Part shown: positions 48,165 to 56,427 of the stretch, in pieces
How positions within the stretch are numbered: position 1 is the stretch's first letter
Layout: every line of letters starts with the position of its first letter
Assembly (NCBI RefSeq): GCF_963665445.1
Contig: NZ_OY762276.1
Location: forward strand, 838,001-902,000
DNA: 64,000 nucleotides
From: an uncultured Desulfobulbus sp.
Lineage (GTDB): Bacteria; Desulfobacterota; Desulfobulbia; Desulfobulbales; Desulfobulbaceae
Direction: 5' to 3'
Translations under genes and position numbers: made by a program
The notes under the pieces: model-generated
Database searches by the model: none
What the model was told of the DNA's origin: nothing
The model's input: only the letters and a program-made list of their open reading frames with translations

Positions 48165-48443
48165 CTAGTGGTAATCTTCATAATTTACGATTTCGGCATC
48201 ACCATTTTCGAATTTGAAAGTGATTCGCCAATTCGCTTGAACAGTGACTGCCCATATCGCCTTCCGTTCACCTTTGAGTTCATGCAGGCATAAAGACGGA
48301 ATTTGCATATCCTCAATGACCCTTGCTTGGTTGAGCTGAGCAAGGATAAGCCGCAACCTGTCCGCGTGTTTAGGTTGAATCCCGGCTTTGTTTCCTGTGA
48401 GAAAGAATTTTTTCAATCCTTTATGGGCAAAACTTTTGATCAT
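48165..48443 (-). CDS. higB: HigB-family mRNA interferase toxin
   Basis: A 92-aa RelE/HigB toxin. It begins [17 protein letters not shown] and has [27 protein letters not shown] and [22 protein letters not shown], all typical. It should cleave mRNA on the ribosome when free. The two genes form a complete, apparently intact module. Confidence 0.94.
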   Translation of the reverse strand: MIKSFAHKGLKKFFLTGNKAGIQPKHADRLRLILAQLNQARVIEDMQIPSLCLHELKGERKAIWAVTVQANWRITFKFENGDAEIVNYEDYH

Positions 48444-48454
48444 AAAAAAAGTGT

Positions 48455-48493
48455 AACCACTATATTCCCACGGCTCAATAAAAAACAGTGGTT
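48455..48493. promoter_or_regulatory. Candidate HigA operator
   Basis: Inverted repeat AACCACT (48455-48461) and AGTGGTT (48487-48493), immediately upstream of higB and overlapping a TATAGT box on the minus strand. Autoregulation is normal for HigA. Confidence 0.35.
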
Positions 48494-48568
48494 TTTCCTG
48501 CTATCGTTACCCTGGATTTGAGCCTGGTGAGTTGAACCCATCGCCCACCTTGCGATGAGGATGAGGAG

Positions 48569-48605
48569 CTTTCCGGGGATACCGGGATACATGCGGGATA
48601 CCGTC
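48569..48605 (+). repeat. 37-bp bracketing site, left copy
   Basis: Shares 29 of 37 positions with 54749-54785. It contains three direct copies of GGGATAC starting at 48576, 48584 and 48595, with a shared central ATACAT. It lies between higB and the orphan gene at 48718. Possible attachment site or protein-binding iteron array. Apart from this site and the higB upstream region, the gap 48444-48717 holds nothing else I recognise. Confidence 0.6.
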
Positions 48606-48717
48606 TCCGGTTATCCATGCAGTCCAGATAAACAGGAGACATCGTTACTGGCACCGAAAAGATTTAAAGATTTTTTCTAGAGCGAATGCGAAAGAGCAAA
48701 GTAATATACTAATTCGA

Positions 48718-49101
48718 TCACATTGTGGTTTGTCGTTGAATGTACCGTGCTAAAGATTTGTAATGTGACTCATATTCGTGGAGATTTGGCAGACCTGTTG
48801 TGCCCCCGCTTCGATATTTTTCAATGTATGAATATGGCAGGTTGCCATAAGATAATTCTGTCTCAGTTGCATTTACTAGTAATAATAGAGGGTGAATAAA
48901 AAGTATTATTCTTCTATTTTTTCTTTTTTCTGAGTGAAGAATAACCACATCGTTTCCGGTGAGATAAGCGTGTTTCCCTTTTGATCCATATTTCTGAACA
49001 CTTACAAAAGAGTAAATTTTTCCACTTGTTAACCCTGGAATTCTTGCCCCAATGGGAATCTTCTTGAGAGTTTCAAAAAGATCTGAATATGTCATACTCA
49101 T
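48718..49101 (-). CDS. Hypothetical protein in accessory island
   Basis: A 127-aa protein with no recognised domain. It has a small beta-rich-looking N-terminal half (TSGKIYSFVSVQKYGSKGK) and a hydrophobic segment RIILFIHPLLLLV at about 65-77. Base composition is AT-rich relative to the core genes on the left, fitting acquired DNA. No ribosome site is obvious beyond GAGT. I cannot suggest a function. Confidence 0.5.
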   Translation of the reverse strand: MSMTYSDLFETLKKIPIGARIPGLTSGKIYSFVSVQKYGSKGKHAYLTGNDVVILHSEKRKNRRIILFIHPLLLLVNATETELSYGNLPYSYIEKYRSGGTTGLPNLHEYESHYKSLARYIQRQTTM

Positions 49102-49277
49102 AACTTTATTGGGTCTAGGTAACGATCAAATAACAAAATGTGGGATTTTGCTTTCATTAATTTTCCAGCAAGTCCTGATTGACAGGGGAATGTGAACTCC
49201 TGATAGAATAATTAGTAACGGAATAACCCTGACGTCATTACTGGATGGCGAAGTAGCCGCCAATTGCGGCGAATAGG

Positions 49278-51242
49278 TTAAAAATTGTAGACAAGGTTGA
49301 AATGCGCCCCGGCAGTGCTCCGGCTATCTTCTCCGAAAGTAGTCTGCGCGCCCACTTGCAGGGTGAAAGCGCCGTACAGGGCGCTAATCCCCGCCCCCAT
49401 CTTAGTGAGATCTTGACAGTCAAAAGCCGACTCTTGGCTCAAGGAATAGCCGTACAGCGAACCTGTGCTGGTGGCTCCGGCTGAATCCAACACATGTTCA
49501 TAACCGACCATTCCCCAGGGCCGGAACCGCCAACCACCAAGTTGACGTTCATTAAGATCGAGATACAGTTCGGCGATAGCGCTGGGGGTTGTCAGAGCGA
49601 AGCTGTTGATGTTCAGGGTTAGTTCGCTGCCACGTTCAGTAAATCCGTCGAGCGAGGTGTGGGCGACGAGTACACCCACTTGCGGTATGAGGGTGAAGGT
49701 ACCCATATCAACAACCGTGCCCAGATTGAGGCGACCGTTTGCGGTTATACCGTCGGTTGAGCCTGATGCTGTTCCAAACTCATCCCCCATGGGACGAGTA
49801 CTGCGATAATCAACCAAACCGAAACTAAACTGGCAATCCACAAAGGGGCCTGTGGAAAGCGTTGAAAGGGCGTAGCGACCGCCAAAGATCATCAACAAGC
49901 TGTCAACGTCTGCGTCGGCATCGGCACTTTCGACATTATCGGCAAGAAATCCGGCACCCAGATAAGCGCTCACATGATCGTTGTTACGGCGCGTTCCACC
50001 AATAATCACACCTGTACGGTGATCGTCGCTGCCCACAATGCCCGCTCGCCCCGAAGCCTCCTGATGTTCAACAATAGTAGTTGCCCACACATCAAATCCG
50101 CCGTCAATGCCCGTACGGCCTAGGGAATACGGCCGCAAGGCATTGTCAATTACCTGGGGCTGGCGCATTAGATATGCAGCGGCATCGGCATGCACCTGAC
50201 CGCCGATTCTGGTTTCCATACCATCCAGTGTGCCGGCATCGATTGCCGATTGGAGATAAAAATTGAAGGCCGTGTAGTGCCCCGAAAGCGGAGAGTTTTG
50301 TAAGGAGGTGAGCAGGGCTGCACCGGCAGCGGCATTGCCGGACATCTCCATTTGCCCGGGTAAGGTTGGGTAGTAGACCATTTTTGCTCGTAGAACATAG
50401 ATGTCAGCCTGGGATAATCCCAAACCCTGGGCTAGATAAGCATACATTGAACCATAGGTGGACATCATCTGGTCGAGCCCGGCTTGTAGAAAGTCAGCTT
50501 CAACCCCCAGAAGCGGCTGATAAATAGGCCAGTCTGCGTGTGGGATCAAGGCCAGTTGGCTATTGATCCAATCCGCCGTGTACGCATTGGTTGCCATGTA
50601 ATCGAGCGTAATGGTTGCAGGTGAAACACCTGCAATGGTGCTAAGTATGGTGCTGACCCACCCTGTGCGGTCTTTCCCGCCGGAGCAATGGTAAAGTACC
50701 GGACCTTGGGTGGTTGCCAATTCGAGCAATATCGCGCGCAAGGTCTCCTGCTCCACAGGATTAATCGGGTTGATGACAAAATCTCGATAAAGGGCATAAC
50801 TATAAGATTTTACATTGGCAACATTGGTATCAACAGAGGCAAAGGGATCAATGATCGGCGATGCAGGAGAGTGGGTGCTGTAGATGTTGTGATAGACCTC
50901 GTCGGCGCCGGTTGGCGTTATATCGGGTAAGGCAACAACTTCAGAAGGCGTTCGCAGATCTATAACCTTGGTTATGCCAAGAGTTGTGAGGGTCGAGAGA
51001 TCGTCGGCCAGGATAGCACCCAGTTCCGTGGAGCGGTAAAACACCCCCGGGCGCATAACCCCGCCGTAGCTGGTCACATTGGAATAACCGGTTCCGCCAA
51101 AGGTCACTGAAATTCCCGCCAAATCCCGAAAATTGCTGATGGAGGGCAAATAAGGCGTTGAAATTTCGTATTGTGCTTGTGCCGGCATTAGAGACAGGCA
51201 CGTCAGTGCGACAGTCGTCATCAGAGAAAACACTTTCTTCAC
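49278..51242 (-). CDS. Secreted tyrosine phosphatase fused to autotransporter beta-barrel
   Basis: A 654-aa protein. A signal peptide (1-23, ends LMPAQA) is followed by a tyrosine/serine phosphatase domain (about 30-260): FRDLAGI, VIDLRTPSEV and the active site YHCSGGKDRTGW with Cys186 and Arg192 (CX5R). Residues ~270-370 are a linker, and ~375-654 look like an autotransporter beta-barrel, with alternating hydrophobic strands and the terminal aromatic residue (FNLVYNF). The passenger would be exposed on the cell surface. Targets are unknown. The two domains are each recognisable; the pairing is uncommon. Upstream gap 51243-51561 shows no gene. Confidence 0.82.
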   Translation of the reverse strand: MKKVFSLMTTVALTCLSLMPAQAQYEISTPYLPSISNFRDLAGISVTFGGTGYSNVTSYGGVMRPGVFYRSTELGAILADDLSTLTTLGITKVIDLRTPSEVVALPDITPTGADEVYHNIYSTHSPASPIIDPFASVDTNVANVKSYSYALYRDFVINPINPVEQETLRAILLELATTQGPVLYHCSGGKDRTGWVSTILSTIAGVSPATITLDYMATNAYTADWINSQLALIPHADWPIYQPLLGVEADFLQAGLDQMMSTYGSMYAYLAQGLGLSQADIYVLRAKMVYYPTLPGQMEMSGNAAAGAALLTSLQNSPLSGHYTAFNFYLQSAIDAGTLDGMETRIGGQVHADAAAYLMRQPQVIDNALRPYSLGRTGIDGGFDVWATTIVEHQEASGRAGIVGSDDHRTGVIIGGTRRNNDHVSAYLGAGFLADNVESADADADVDSLLMIFGGRYALSTLSTGPFVDCQFSFGLVDYRSTRPMGDEFGTASGSTDGITANGRLNLGTVVDMGTFTLIPQVGVLVAHTSLDGFTERGSELTLNINSFALTTPSAIAELYLDLNERQLGGWRFRPWGMVGYEHVLDSAGATSTGSLYGYSLSQESAFDCQDLTKMGAGISALYGAFTLQVGAQTTFGEDSRSTAGAHFNLVYNF

Positions 51243-51561
51243 AATGCTTCAGCGCTCCCAAGTGTACAATCCAAATTTAAACCTTTTCGAATCAAGGATA
51301 TATCAATAAATGTGGCCAGATGAAATCCTGGAGCACTTAAAATTCTAACGTTGTTGACAATCAACCCTAATCATTACCTTTTCCAATAAGTCAATAGTGA
51401 CAGGAGAAACCTTGACTCGGAAATCTGACATTCACGGTAGTAGCCTAAAATTGGGACGTTGCCAGGATGAAAAGACCTTTGAAATGGTAAGATTATTGTG
51501 AAGTTCACCGAAGGGCTTCAGCGAGTCCGGCGAAACGACCTGATAGCTGATTATTGAATAG

Positions 51562-52236
51562 TTATGGATCTGGGTCCGAATATTCATCTAACAACACAGA
51601 CTTGAATCCCTGACCTTTAAGGTATTGATACATTTCTTTTTCAATTTGCTCTGCTGGTCCATCGTAGCCCACAATTAATTCTGCATTAATATTTACCGTT
51701 GCAGGGTTGAAATATTGTTTAAATTCTTCAAAATTTGCTCGTCTCCTTTCGATTGTTTTTATCCTGTTGTTTACTATTAATGATCCATTCCAATGTATCG
51801 TATTATCCCTAGGGAACCGATAGCAATTATAAATACCATTTGGATACTTTCTTTTTATTAATGCAAACATTGATTCTTCATATCCATTACTTCTTATAAA
51901 AGATAATATATTATTGTTAATATCATCGTCAATCCTGTCACTATTTGACTCTTTCTTCCATATTCCATAAATTGTTATTCTAGTACTTTTAGGAAAATTC
52001 TGGTCAACAAAGAATTTCTCAAATTCGTTCAATTCTTTGAATGAATGTGTCTCTTCATGCCTGTTTCCATCATACCAGCTTATTTCCCATAAAATTACTT
52101 CTGCCATTGAACTGGTCTTTTTGAATGCTTTTATTGTATGTCGGCAATTATTAAGCCTTTCTTCTTTGCTACCAGCAAAAGAACTGTTTGCAAATAGAAG
52201 AACAATAATCATAGCTAATGTTATTTTTTGTTTCAT
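51562..52236 (-). CDS. Secreted hypothetical protein
   Basis: A 224-aa protein, very AT-rich. ATG at 52236 gives a signal peptide (MKQKITLAMIIVLLFANSSFAG), so a periplasmic or secreted location is likely; the frame extends upstream to 52536 but that part lacks coding character. It has two cysteines after the signal (NNCRHT and YNCYRF) and many charged residues. No recognised domain. It lies tail-away from the recombinase genes, which run on the other strand. Confidence 0.6.
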   Translation of the reverse strand: MKQKITLAMIIVLLFANSSFAGSKEERLNNCRHTIKAFKKTSSMAEVILWEISWYDGNRHEETHSFKELNEFEKFFVDQNFPKSTRITIYGIWKKESNSDRIDDDINNNILSFIRSNGYEESMFALIKRKYPNGIYNCYRFPRDNTIHWNGSLIVNNRIKTIERRRANFEEFKQYFNPATVNINAELIVGYDGPAEQIEKEMYQYLKGQGFKSVLLDEYSDPDP

Positions 52237-52507
52237 ATAAATATATAATATGTCTATTAATAAGCTGATTTTGCATCTTTTAGTAGATTTTACAACTGTT
52301 ACCAGGGGGCACGATAAAAATAGGTGATCACTGGCAGTCTCAATCTGGTTTGCATGGGCAAAATTTGAGGTTATTCCTGATTCATTTTTTGGGGATGGGC
52401 CCGGTAAAGATAATTCCAATTTATACGTAACAAAATAGCAGCCGGATAAATGGTATAATTCGGTCAATAACAACCTGTTTTTTCTACAAAAGAAAAAGGA
52501 GGTTATC

Positions 52508-53704
52508 ATGGCCGAACAACATTGGATACCTGCCAATTATCACTCCAGCGAGTGGGCCGCTGTTCTGCAGGAAAAATACAGCTCCGTCAATTTTCCTTTA
52601 GACGCCCCAGACGAAGCAAGATTCCTAAGATCCCCTCCAAGCTCTCCACCTCAATCAGACTGGTCACCACCTGACGGATGCACCAGCAAAAAACATCAAG
52701 AAGTCGATCATCTTTGTTCTCGGCTCACAGGTACTGGTCTGATCGGAGCTGACCTCGCCGTGACCTATCTTCGAGAAAAATATCGTAAAAACAACTCGAT
52801 TTTCACCATAAAACAGGCCGCCTATGTAGTCTTATCCTTCCTGCAGTTCTTGGACAAAACAGGTGCCAATATTTTCAGCGTTACCCGTCAAGATATCTGT
52901 GCCTTCGTCGAGCATGGGCAGGATCGTGGGTTGAAGGCAAACTCGGTAATATGCAATTTAAGAAGTGTGTACACGTTTCTTATCTTCCTGGTTGAACGAA
53001 AGATTCTTCCACTGGCAGTTCTATCTAAAAAGATTCGACTGAAGCCACCTGACTCTTTACCCAGAGCTATTCCGTCGGAACATGTCGACCTTTTGCTTTC
53101 AGCCACCGGCAACCCTCGAAATCACGCCTTGGTCCTTCTTTTACTGCGGACAGGCCTGAGAATTGGCGAATTGCTCAATGTGAAAATCTCAGACATCGTT
53201 CTCCCGGAAAGGAAGATCTTGATTTACCTGGCAGAAAAAAATGACCAGGGTCGTGTGGTTTACTTCAGCTCAGATGCTGACTCTGCCCTTCGCGAATGGC
53301 TGAAAAGAAGGGACCTGCAAAAGGACTATCTTTTCTACAGTCCGCGAAATGAGAAAATATCATATGCGGCAGCGAGAAAGGCATTTGTTCAAATTCTCAA
53401 AAGGGCCGATTTATCCCACTATGGGTACAGCTTCCATTGCCTGCGCCACACTTTTGCCACAGACATGCTCAACGCCGGATTACGGATAGAGGTCTTACAA
53501 CAAATCCTTGGTCACCAATCAATCGAAATGACCTTACGCTATGCAAGGCTATCAGATGCTACACGTGAAAATGAATATCTCCGTGCTATGACCGTTATTG
53601 AAAAAGGAGGGCAAAATGCATCTCACAGAATCAGTACTCAATTACAGGCGGTATTTGAAGAGAAAAAATTATTCACCTCACACCGTAAAAAATTATCTGC
53701 ATAG
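52508..53704 (+). CDS. Tyrosine recombinase, larger member of a tandem pair
   Basis: A 398-aa site-specific recombinase. The N-terminal ~70 residues are an unusual proline-rich extension; the core-binding domain covers ~75-180 and the catalytic domain ~190-365. Catalytic residues are seen in LRTGLRIGELL (Arg), HCLRHTFAT (His, Arg), ILGHQS (His) and LRYARLS (Tyr). AAAAGGAGG lies 7 bases upstream of the ATG. Its 3' end overlaps the next recombinase gene by 89 bases in another frame. It could serve the phage or another element in this island. Confidence 0.92.
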   Translation: MAEQHWIPANYHSSEWAAVLQEKYSSVNFPLDAPDEARFLRSPPSSPPQSDWSPPDGCTSKKHQEVDHLCSRLTGTGLIGADLAVTYLREKYRKNNSIFTIKQAAYVVLSFLQFLDKTGANIFSVTRQDICAFVEHGQDRGLKANSVICNLRSVYTFLIFLVERKILPLAVLSKKIRLKPPDSLPRAIPSEHVDLLLSATGNPRNHALVLLLLRTGLRIGELLNVKISDIVLPERKILIYLAEKNDQGRVVYFSSDADSALREWLKRRDLQKDYLFYSPRNEKISYAAARKAFVQILKRADLSHYGYSFHCLRHTFATDMLNAGLRIEVLQQILGHQSIEMTLRYARLSDATRENEYLRAMTVIEKGGQNASHRISTQLQAVFEEKKLFTSHRKKLSA

Positions 53705-54518
53705 GCTGCAAAGGTTCTTCGCATGGCTCCCGGTTCCTCTCGAGGCAGCAAGACGGGAGAATGTAAAATGGTATATCGATTTTCTACTACAACATCAAAT
53801 TTCTGCCCAGACTATCAATGGACACCTTGTCGTTATCAGGATGTTTTACGAATTCCTGAAGGACGAAGGAGAGATAAAGGTGGATAATCCAGTTGGTAAA
53901 GGTTTATTGCTACGGGTTGCCAAGCCGTTACCCCGGCATTTGAGGGACGTTGATATTCCGCGATTTTTTGAGGTGGTCACCAGAAGTCGGGATCAGGCAA
54001 TATTTATGCTTATGTTACGTTGTGGCCTTAGAGTTGAAGAGGTGGCAGATCTCACACTCGATGCCATTGATTATCAACGAAACCGGATCCTGGTCAAATC
54101 GGGTAAAGGAGGTAAGGACAGGGTCGTTTTTATCAGCAACGATGCCACAGACGCACTGGCAGCGTATTTGCGGATAAGGTTTCACACGAATGAACAGAAA
54201 GTCTTTTTAGTTGAGAAAGGCCCCCTTAAAGGAAAGCCCATATCGGTTCGAGGCATCCAAAAACGAATTGAGTACTATTCAAAGAAAAGTGGGATAGCCG
54301 TTTCCTGCCACCAATTGCGGCATACCATGGCAACCCAACTCCTCAATGCTGATGCAGATTTGGTCACCATTCAATATTTGCTCGGCCATACAAGAATCAA
54401 AACGACCATGAGGTATTGTCATCTTTCCAATATGAAAGCACAGCGTGATTATTATAGGGCCGTTGACAGAATAATAGAAAAAAGCAAAAGCACACCCGCA
54501 GAGAATGCGGAGAATTAA
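53616..54518 (+). CDS. Tyrosine recombinase, XerC/D-like, second of pair
   Basis: A 300-aa recombinase of Xer length. The core-binding domain (5-90; YSPHTVKNYLHRLQRFFAWL) and catalytic domain (105-290) are complete, with LRCGLRVEEVADL (Arg), KSGKGGKDR (Lys), HQLRHTMAT (His, Arg), LLGHTRI (His) and MRYCHLS (Tyr). ATG at 53616 follows AAAGGAGGG; a TTG 18 bases upstream is in frame. The 89-base overlap with the first recombinase implies coupled translation and probably joint action, as with two-recombinase transposons or XerC/XerD. Confidence 0.93.
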   Translation: MHLTESVLNYRRYLKRKNYSPHTVKNYLHRLQRFFAWLPVPLEAARRENVKWYIDFLLQHQISAQTINGHLVVIRMFYEFLKDEGEIKVDNPVGKGLLLRVAKPLPRHLRDVDIPRFFEVVTRSRDQAIFMLMLRCGLRVEEVADLTLDAIDYQRNRILVKSGKGGKDRVVFISNDATDALAAYLRIRFHTNEQKVFLVEKGPLKGKPISVRGIQKRIEYYSKKSGIAVSCHQLRHTMATQLLNADADLVTIQYLLGHTRIKTTMRYCHLSNMKAQRDYYRAVDRIIEKSKSTPAENAEN

Positions 54519-54521
54519 CCC

Positions 54522-54594
54522 GCCACGCCAAGGGCCGGGTGCTCCGACGAGCAATAAGTAGGGGCCCATTCTCGCACCCGGCCCTTGGCGTGGC
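54522..54594. repeat. Perfect 21-bp inverted repeat after the recombinase pair
   Basis: Arms at 54522-54542 and 54574-54594 are exact reverse complements (start GCCACGCCAAGGGCC), loop 31 nt. It begins 4 bases after the recombinase stop and has no T-tract, so it is not a standard terminator. It may be a recombination substrate, a strong mRNA 3' structure, or a single-strand phage signal. The rest of the 54519-54985 gap holds a 12-bp palindrome AGGCAATTGCCT (54657-54668) and the right 37-bp site. Confidence 0.85.
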
Positions 54595-54748
54595 TCCCTC
54601 TCGGAAAATGCTTGACTTCTCGGGAGCCAAAAGAGAAACTAATATCAGGCAATTGCCTAATATAAATAGAGAAAACAGGTTTTGTTACGTATACTTCCAA
54701 TATATTGAAACAGAGAGTCGAGCCCGCCACTTTTCGTACAGCTCAAGG

Positions 54749-54785
54749 CTTTTTGGGTATATCGGGATACATATGGTATACCATC
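54749..54785 (+). repeat. 37-bp bracketing site, right copy
   Basis: Partner of 48569-48605 (29 of 37 positions equal, identical register). Three 7-mers GGTATAT, GGGATAC and GGTATAC start at 54756, 54764 and 54775, with the same 8 and 11 base spacing. It lies between the recombinase genes and the prophage repressor, where a phage attachment site would be expected. Confidence 0.6.
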
Positions 54786-54985
54786 AACAAAAAAAGCATT
54801 GCCTGCCTCCTATCACCTCGGCGTTAAAAGCCGGAAAACAGCAAAATCTTTCAATCTATATAGCTATTTTCATTAGATTTACTTTATTTTCCAATCTTTG
54901 ATTTTCTATATTTTTCCTTAAACAAATCCTTCATTTTTCTATTCATTTTAATATTTATTATCATTTCTTATTTAGGTTGCATACC

Positions 54986-55429
54986 TTATGCAACCTTACG
55001 ATTCGTAGCGTAGTCTCTTTCAATCGCTTGATTTTCCTTTTCTTCCTTCCATTTTTTGAATTCTTGAAATTTTTCTTCGAATTCAACTTCAAACCAAACT
55101 TCCTTTTTCGGATTTTCTTTCACTATTTCACTTAACCACTCTTCAACTTGGTTCAGAATTTCAAATTTTCCTATTTTTGACGATTCAATTCTAAGTTTTT
55201 CTGTTTGTTTTCCGGTTATTAGCCAACTGATGTCGATATCAGTATTCTCAACCAGTCCCTGAAAAACCTTACCCGAAGGATCTCTTTTCCCATTTTCTAA
55301 TTCAGAAAGTGACCCCTGAGAAATCCCTATAATTTCAGCAAATTGCTTTCCTGTTAGACCTTTATCCTGCCGGTAGGATAGAAGTCTCAACCCGATATTA
55401 TCTGTTTTCAAATTTATTTTATTTGACAT
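54986..55429 (-). CDS. XRE-family prophage repressor
   Basis: A 147-aa protein. The helix-turn-helix lies at about 20-65 (LTGKQFAEIIGISQGSLSELENGK) and is followed by a charged, helical C-terminal region (lysine and glutamate rich). It is transcribed away from the phage genes, as expected for a lysogeny repressor. ATG at 55429 is assumed; a TTG nine codons upstream is possible, and neither has a good ribosome site. Confidence 0.82.
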   Translation of the reverse strand: MSNKINLKTDNIGLRLLSYRQDKGLTGKQFAEIIGISQGSLSELENGKRDPSGKVFQGLVENTDIDISWLITGKQTEKLRIESSKIGKFEILNQVEEWLSEIVKENPKKEVWFEVEFEEKFQEFKKWKEEKENQAIERDYATNRKVA

Positions 55430-55439
55430 CCTCAGTTTC

Positions 55440-55467
55440 CAGATATATAAAATCAATATACAGATAT
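55440..55467. promoter_or_regulatory. Candidate repressor operator in divergent region
   Basis: Direct repeats CAGATAT at 55440-55446 and 55461-55467, spaced 21 bases (two helical turns), between the repressor and the first phage gene. Confidence 0.3.
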
Positions 55468-55506
55468 TCTTTGTCCATTATACCACACAGCTACCAGGAA
55501 TCGACC

Positions 55507-55701
55507 ATGCCACACACCACCACCGAAACCCAAAAGCTCAAATACGCTCTTTCCAAACAAGTCCCCGACATGCTGCGTGGGTTCACCATCCATACCAATT
55601 ACGGCGACATCGAAATAGAACCCGAATTTGCCGAGGCGTTCCGCAACCTCGCCGCCGATGTCCTGCAGTATCAACTGAACATTGCCAGCATCGACGAATG
55701 A
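55507..55701 (+). CDS. Small phage protein, unknown
   Basis: A 64-aa acidic protein starting at the ATG after CAGGA. It has GFTIHTNYGDIEIEPEFAEA and a helical C-terminus. It is the first rightward gene after the repressor, where phage regulatory or replication accessory genes often lie. Overlaps the next gene by 4 bases. No family recognised. Confidence 0.65.
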   Translation: MPHTTTETQKLKYALSKQVPDMLRGFTIHTNYGDIEIEPEFAEAFRNLAADVLQYQLNIASIDE

Positions 55702-55919
55702 ACACCACCAACCGTCCCAACACCTCAGAAATCACCTGCCACCTCTGCGGCAGACCGCTTGAAGTGACCACCGTGGAAACCTCAGACGGCCACTACCAAG
55801 ACTATCTCCAGTGCTGGCACTGCTTCACCAGCACACCGGGGCGGAAAGTTATGCGCATCCCACTGCATTCCCATAAGCCAAAAACACCCCCAGCAGCGAA
55901 CACCCCCCAACCATTTTAG
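55698..55919 (+). CDS. Small zinc-ribbon phage protein
   Basis: A 73-aa protein with two cysteine pairs (CHLCGRPL and CWHC) that should bind zinc, and a proline-rich tail. ATGA overlap with the upstream gene. Possibly a DNA-binding or regulatory protein of the phage; unproven. Confidence 0.68.
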   Translation: MNTTNRPNTSEITCHLCGRPLEVTTVETSDGHYQDYLQCWHCFTSTPGRKVMRIPLHSHKPKTPPAANTPQPF

Positions 55920-55927
55920 GTGTCGCC

Positions 55928-56089
55928 ATGATCACTGGTTTCTCAGGTACCCCAGGCAAAGGCAAATCCTCCGAAGCAGTCCTTAAGCTCGTTGAGAAGA
56001 TTATGAAGGACCGCTCTTCTTTAACCACTACCTCAACTGAAGATATAGACCACCAACCACCCAAAAATCCAATCAAAAACCAGGAGTAA
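55928..56089 (+). CDS. 53-aa P-loop peptide copying the N-terminus of Zot
   Basis: It starts MITGFSGTPGKGKSSEAV and has an intact Walker A (GTPGKGKS, residues 7-14). The first 20 residues match 14 of 20 with the phage's own Zot (60589), in the same register. After about residue 26 the sequence becomes a polar, disordered tail and stops; there is no Walker B or membrane helix. It lies between the zinc-ribbon gene and the probable ssDNA-binding gene, whose ribosome site lies inside its last codons. It may be a remnant of a duplicated Zot or a small functional inhibitor. Confidence 0.72.
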   Translation: MITGFSGTPGKGKSSEAVLKLVEKIMKDRSSLTTTSTEDIDHQPPKNPIKNQE

Positions 56090-56094
56090 CCATC

Positions 56095-56427
56095 ATGCCC
56101 AACGAGAAAGACACCATCAGCGCAGGAAACAACAGCCCCTTTTTCCCGATCTCTGGCCGCATCGAGTCCTCCGACCAGGTCGCCGTCAGCCGGGACAACC
56201 TCCCTATCTTCAATACCCTGATCAAAGGCAAGGATCCGGACGAGTACACCAACCCGCCACAGTGGGCCGTTACCTCAAATATCCGTTTCGGCAAACAGGG
56301 CGACATCGTCAACAACATCAAAACCGAGGTCCGTTGCCGGTCCTATCTGGTGGAGCAGGTGGACGAACGTACCGGCGTTGTTTCCAAGATCCGGAGATTC
56401 ACCCACGATCTCTGGCTGATGCAATGA
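56095..56427 (+). CDS. Probable phage ssDNA-binding protein (gene V-like position)
   Basis: A 110-aa protein. No catalytic motif; alternating beta-like segments (QVAVSRDNLPIFNTLI and EVRCRSYLVEQVD) are compatible with an OB-type ssDNA-binding fold. Size and place, just before the coat genes, match gene V of filamentous phages. AGGAG lies 8 bases upstream. I assign it mainly from position, so moderate confidence. Confidence 0.5.
   Translation: MPNEKDTISAGNNSPFFPISGRIESSDQVAVSRDNLPIFNTLIKGKDPDEYTNPPQWAVTSNIRFGKQGDIVNNIKTEVRCRSYLVEQVDERTGVVSKIRRFTHDLWLMQ

Noticed and set aside
48576..48603. A host dif site for XerC/XerD
   Set aside because: The half-sites are direct 7-mer copies rather than inverted arms and do not resemble known dif sequences; kept only as one possibility for an attachment site.
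52237..52536. A 100-residue extension of the secreted hypothetical protein
   Set aside because: It runs over the ribosome site and start of the recombinase on the other strand and would bury the signal peptide internally.
54522..54594. Integron attC site next to an integron integrase
   Set aside because: The stem is perfect instead of having bulged bases, no gene cassettes follow, and neither recombinase shows an integron-integrase-specific insertion that I can see.
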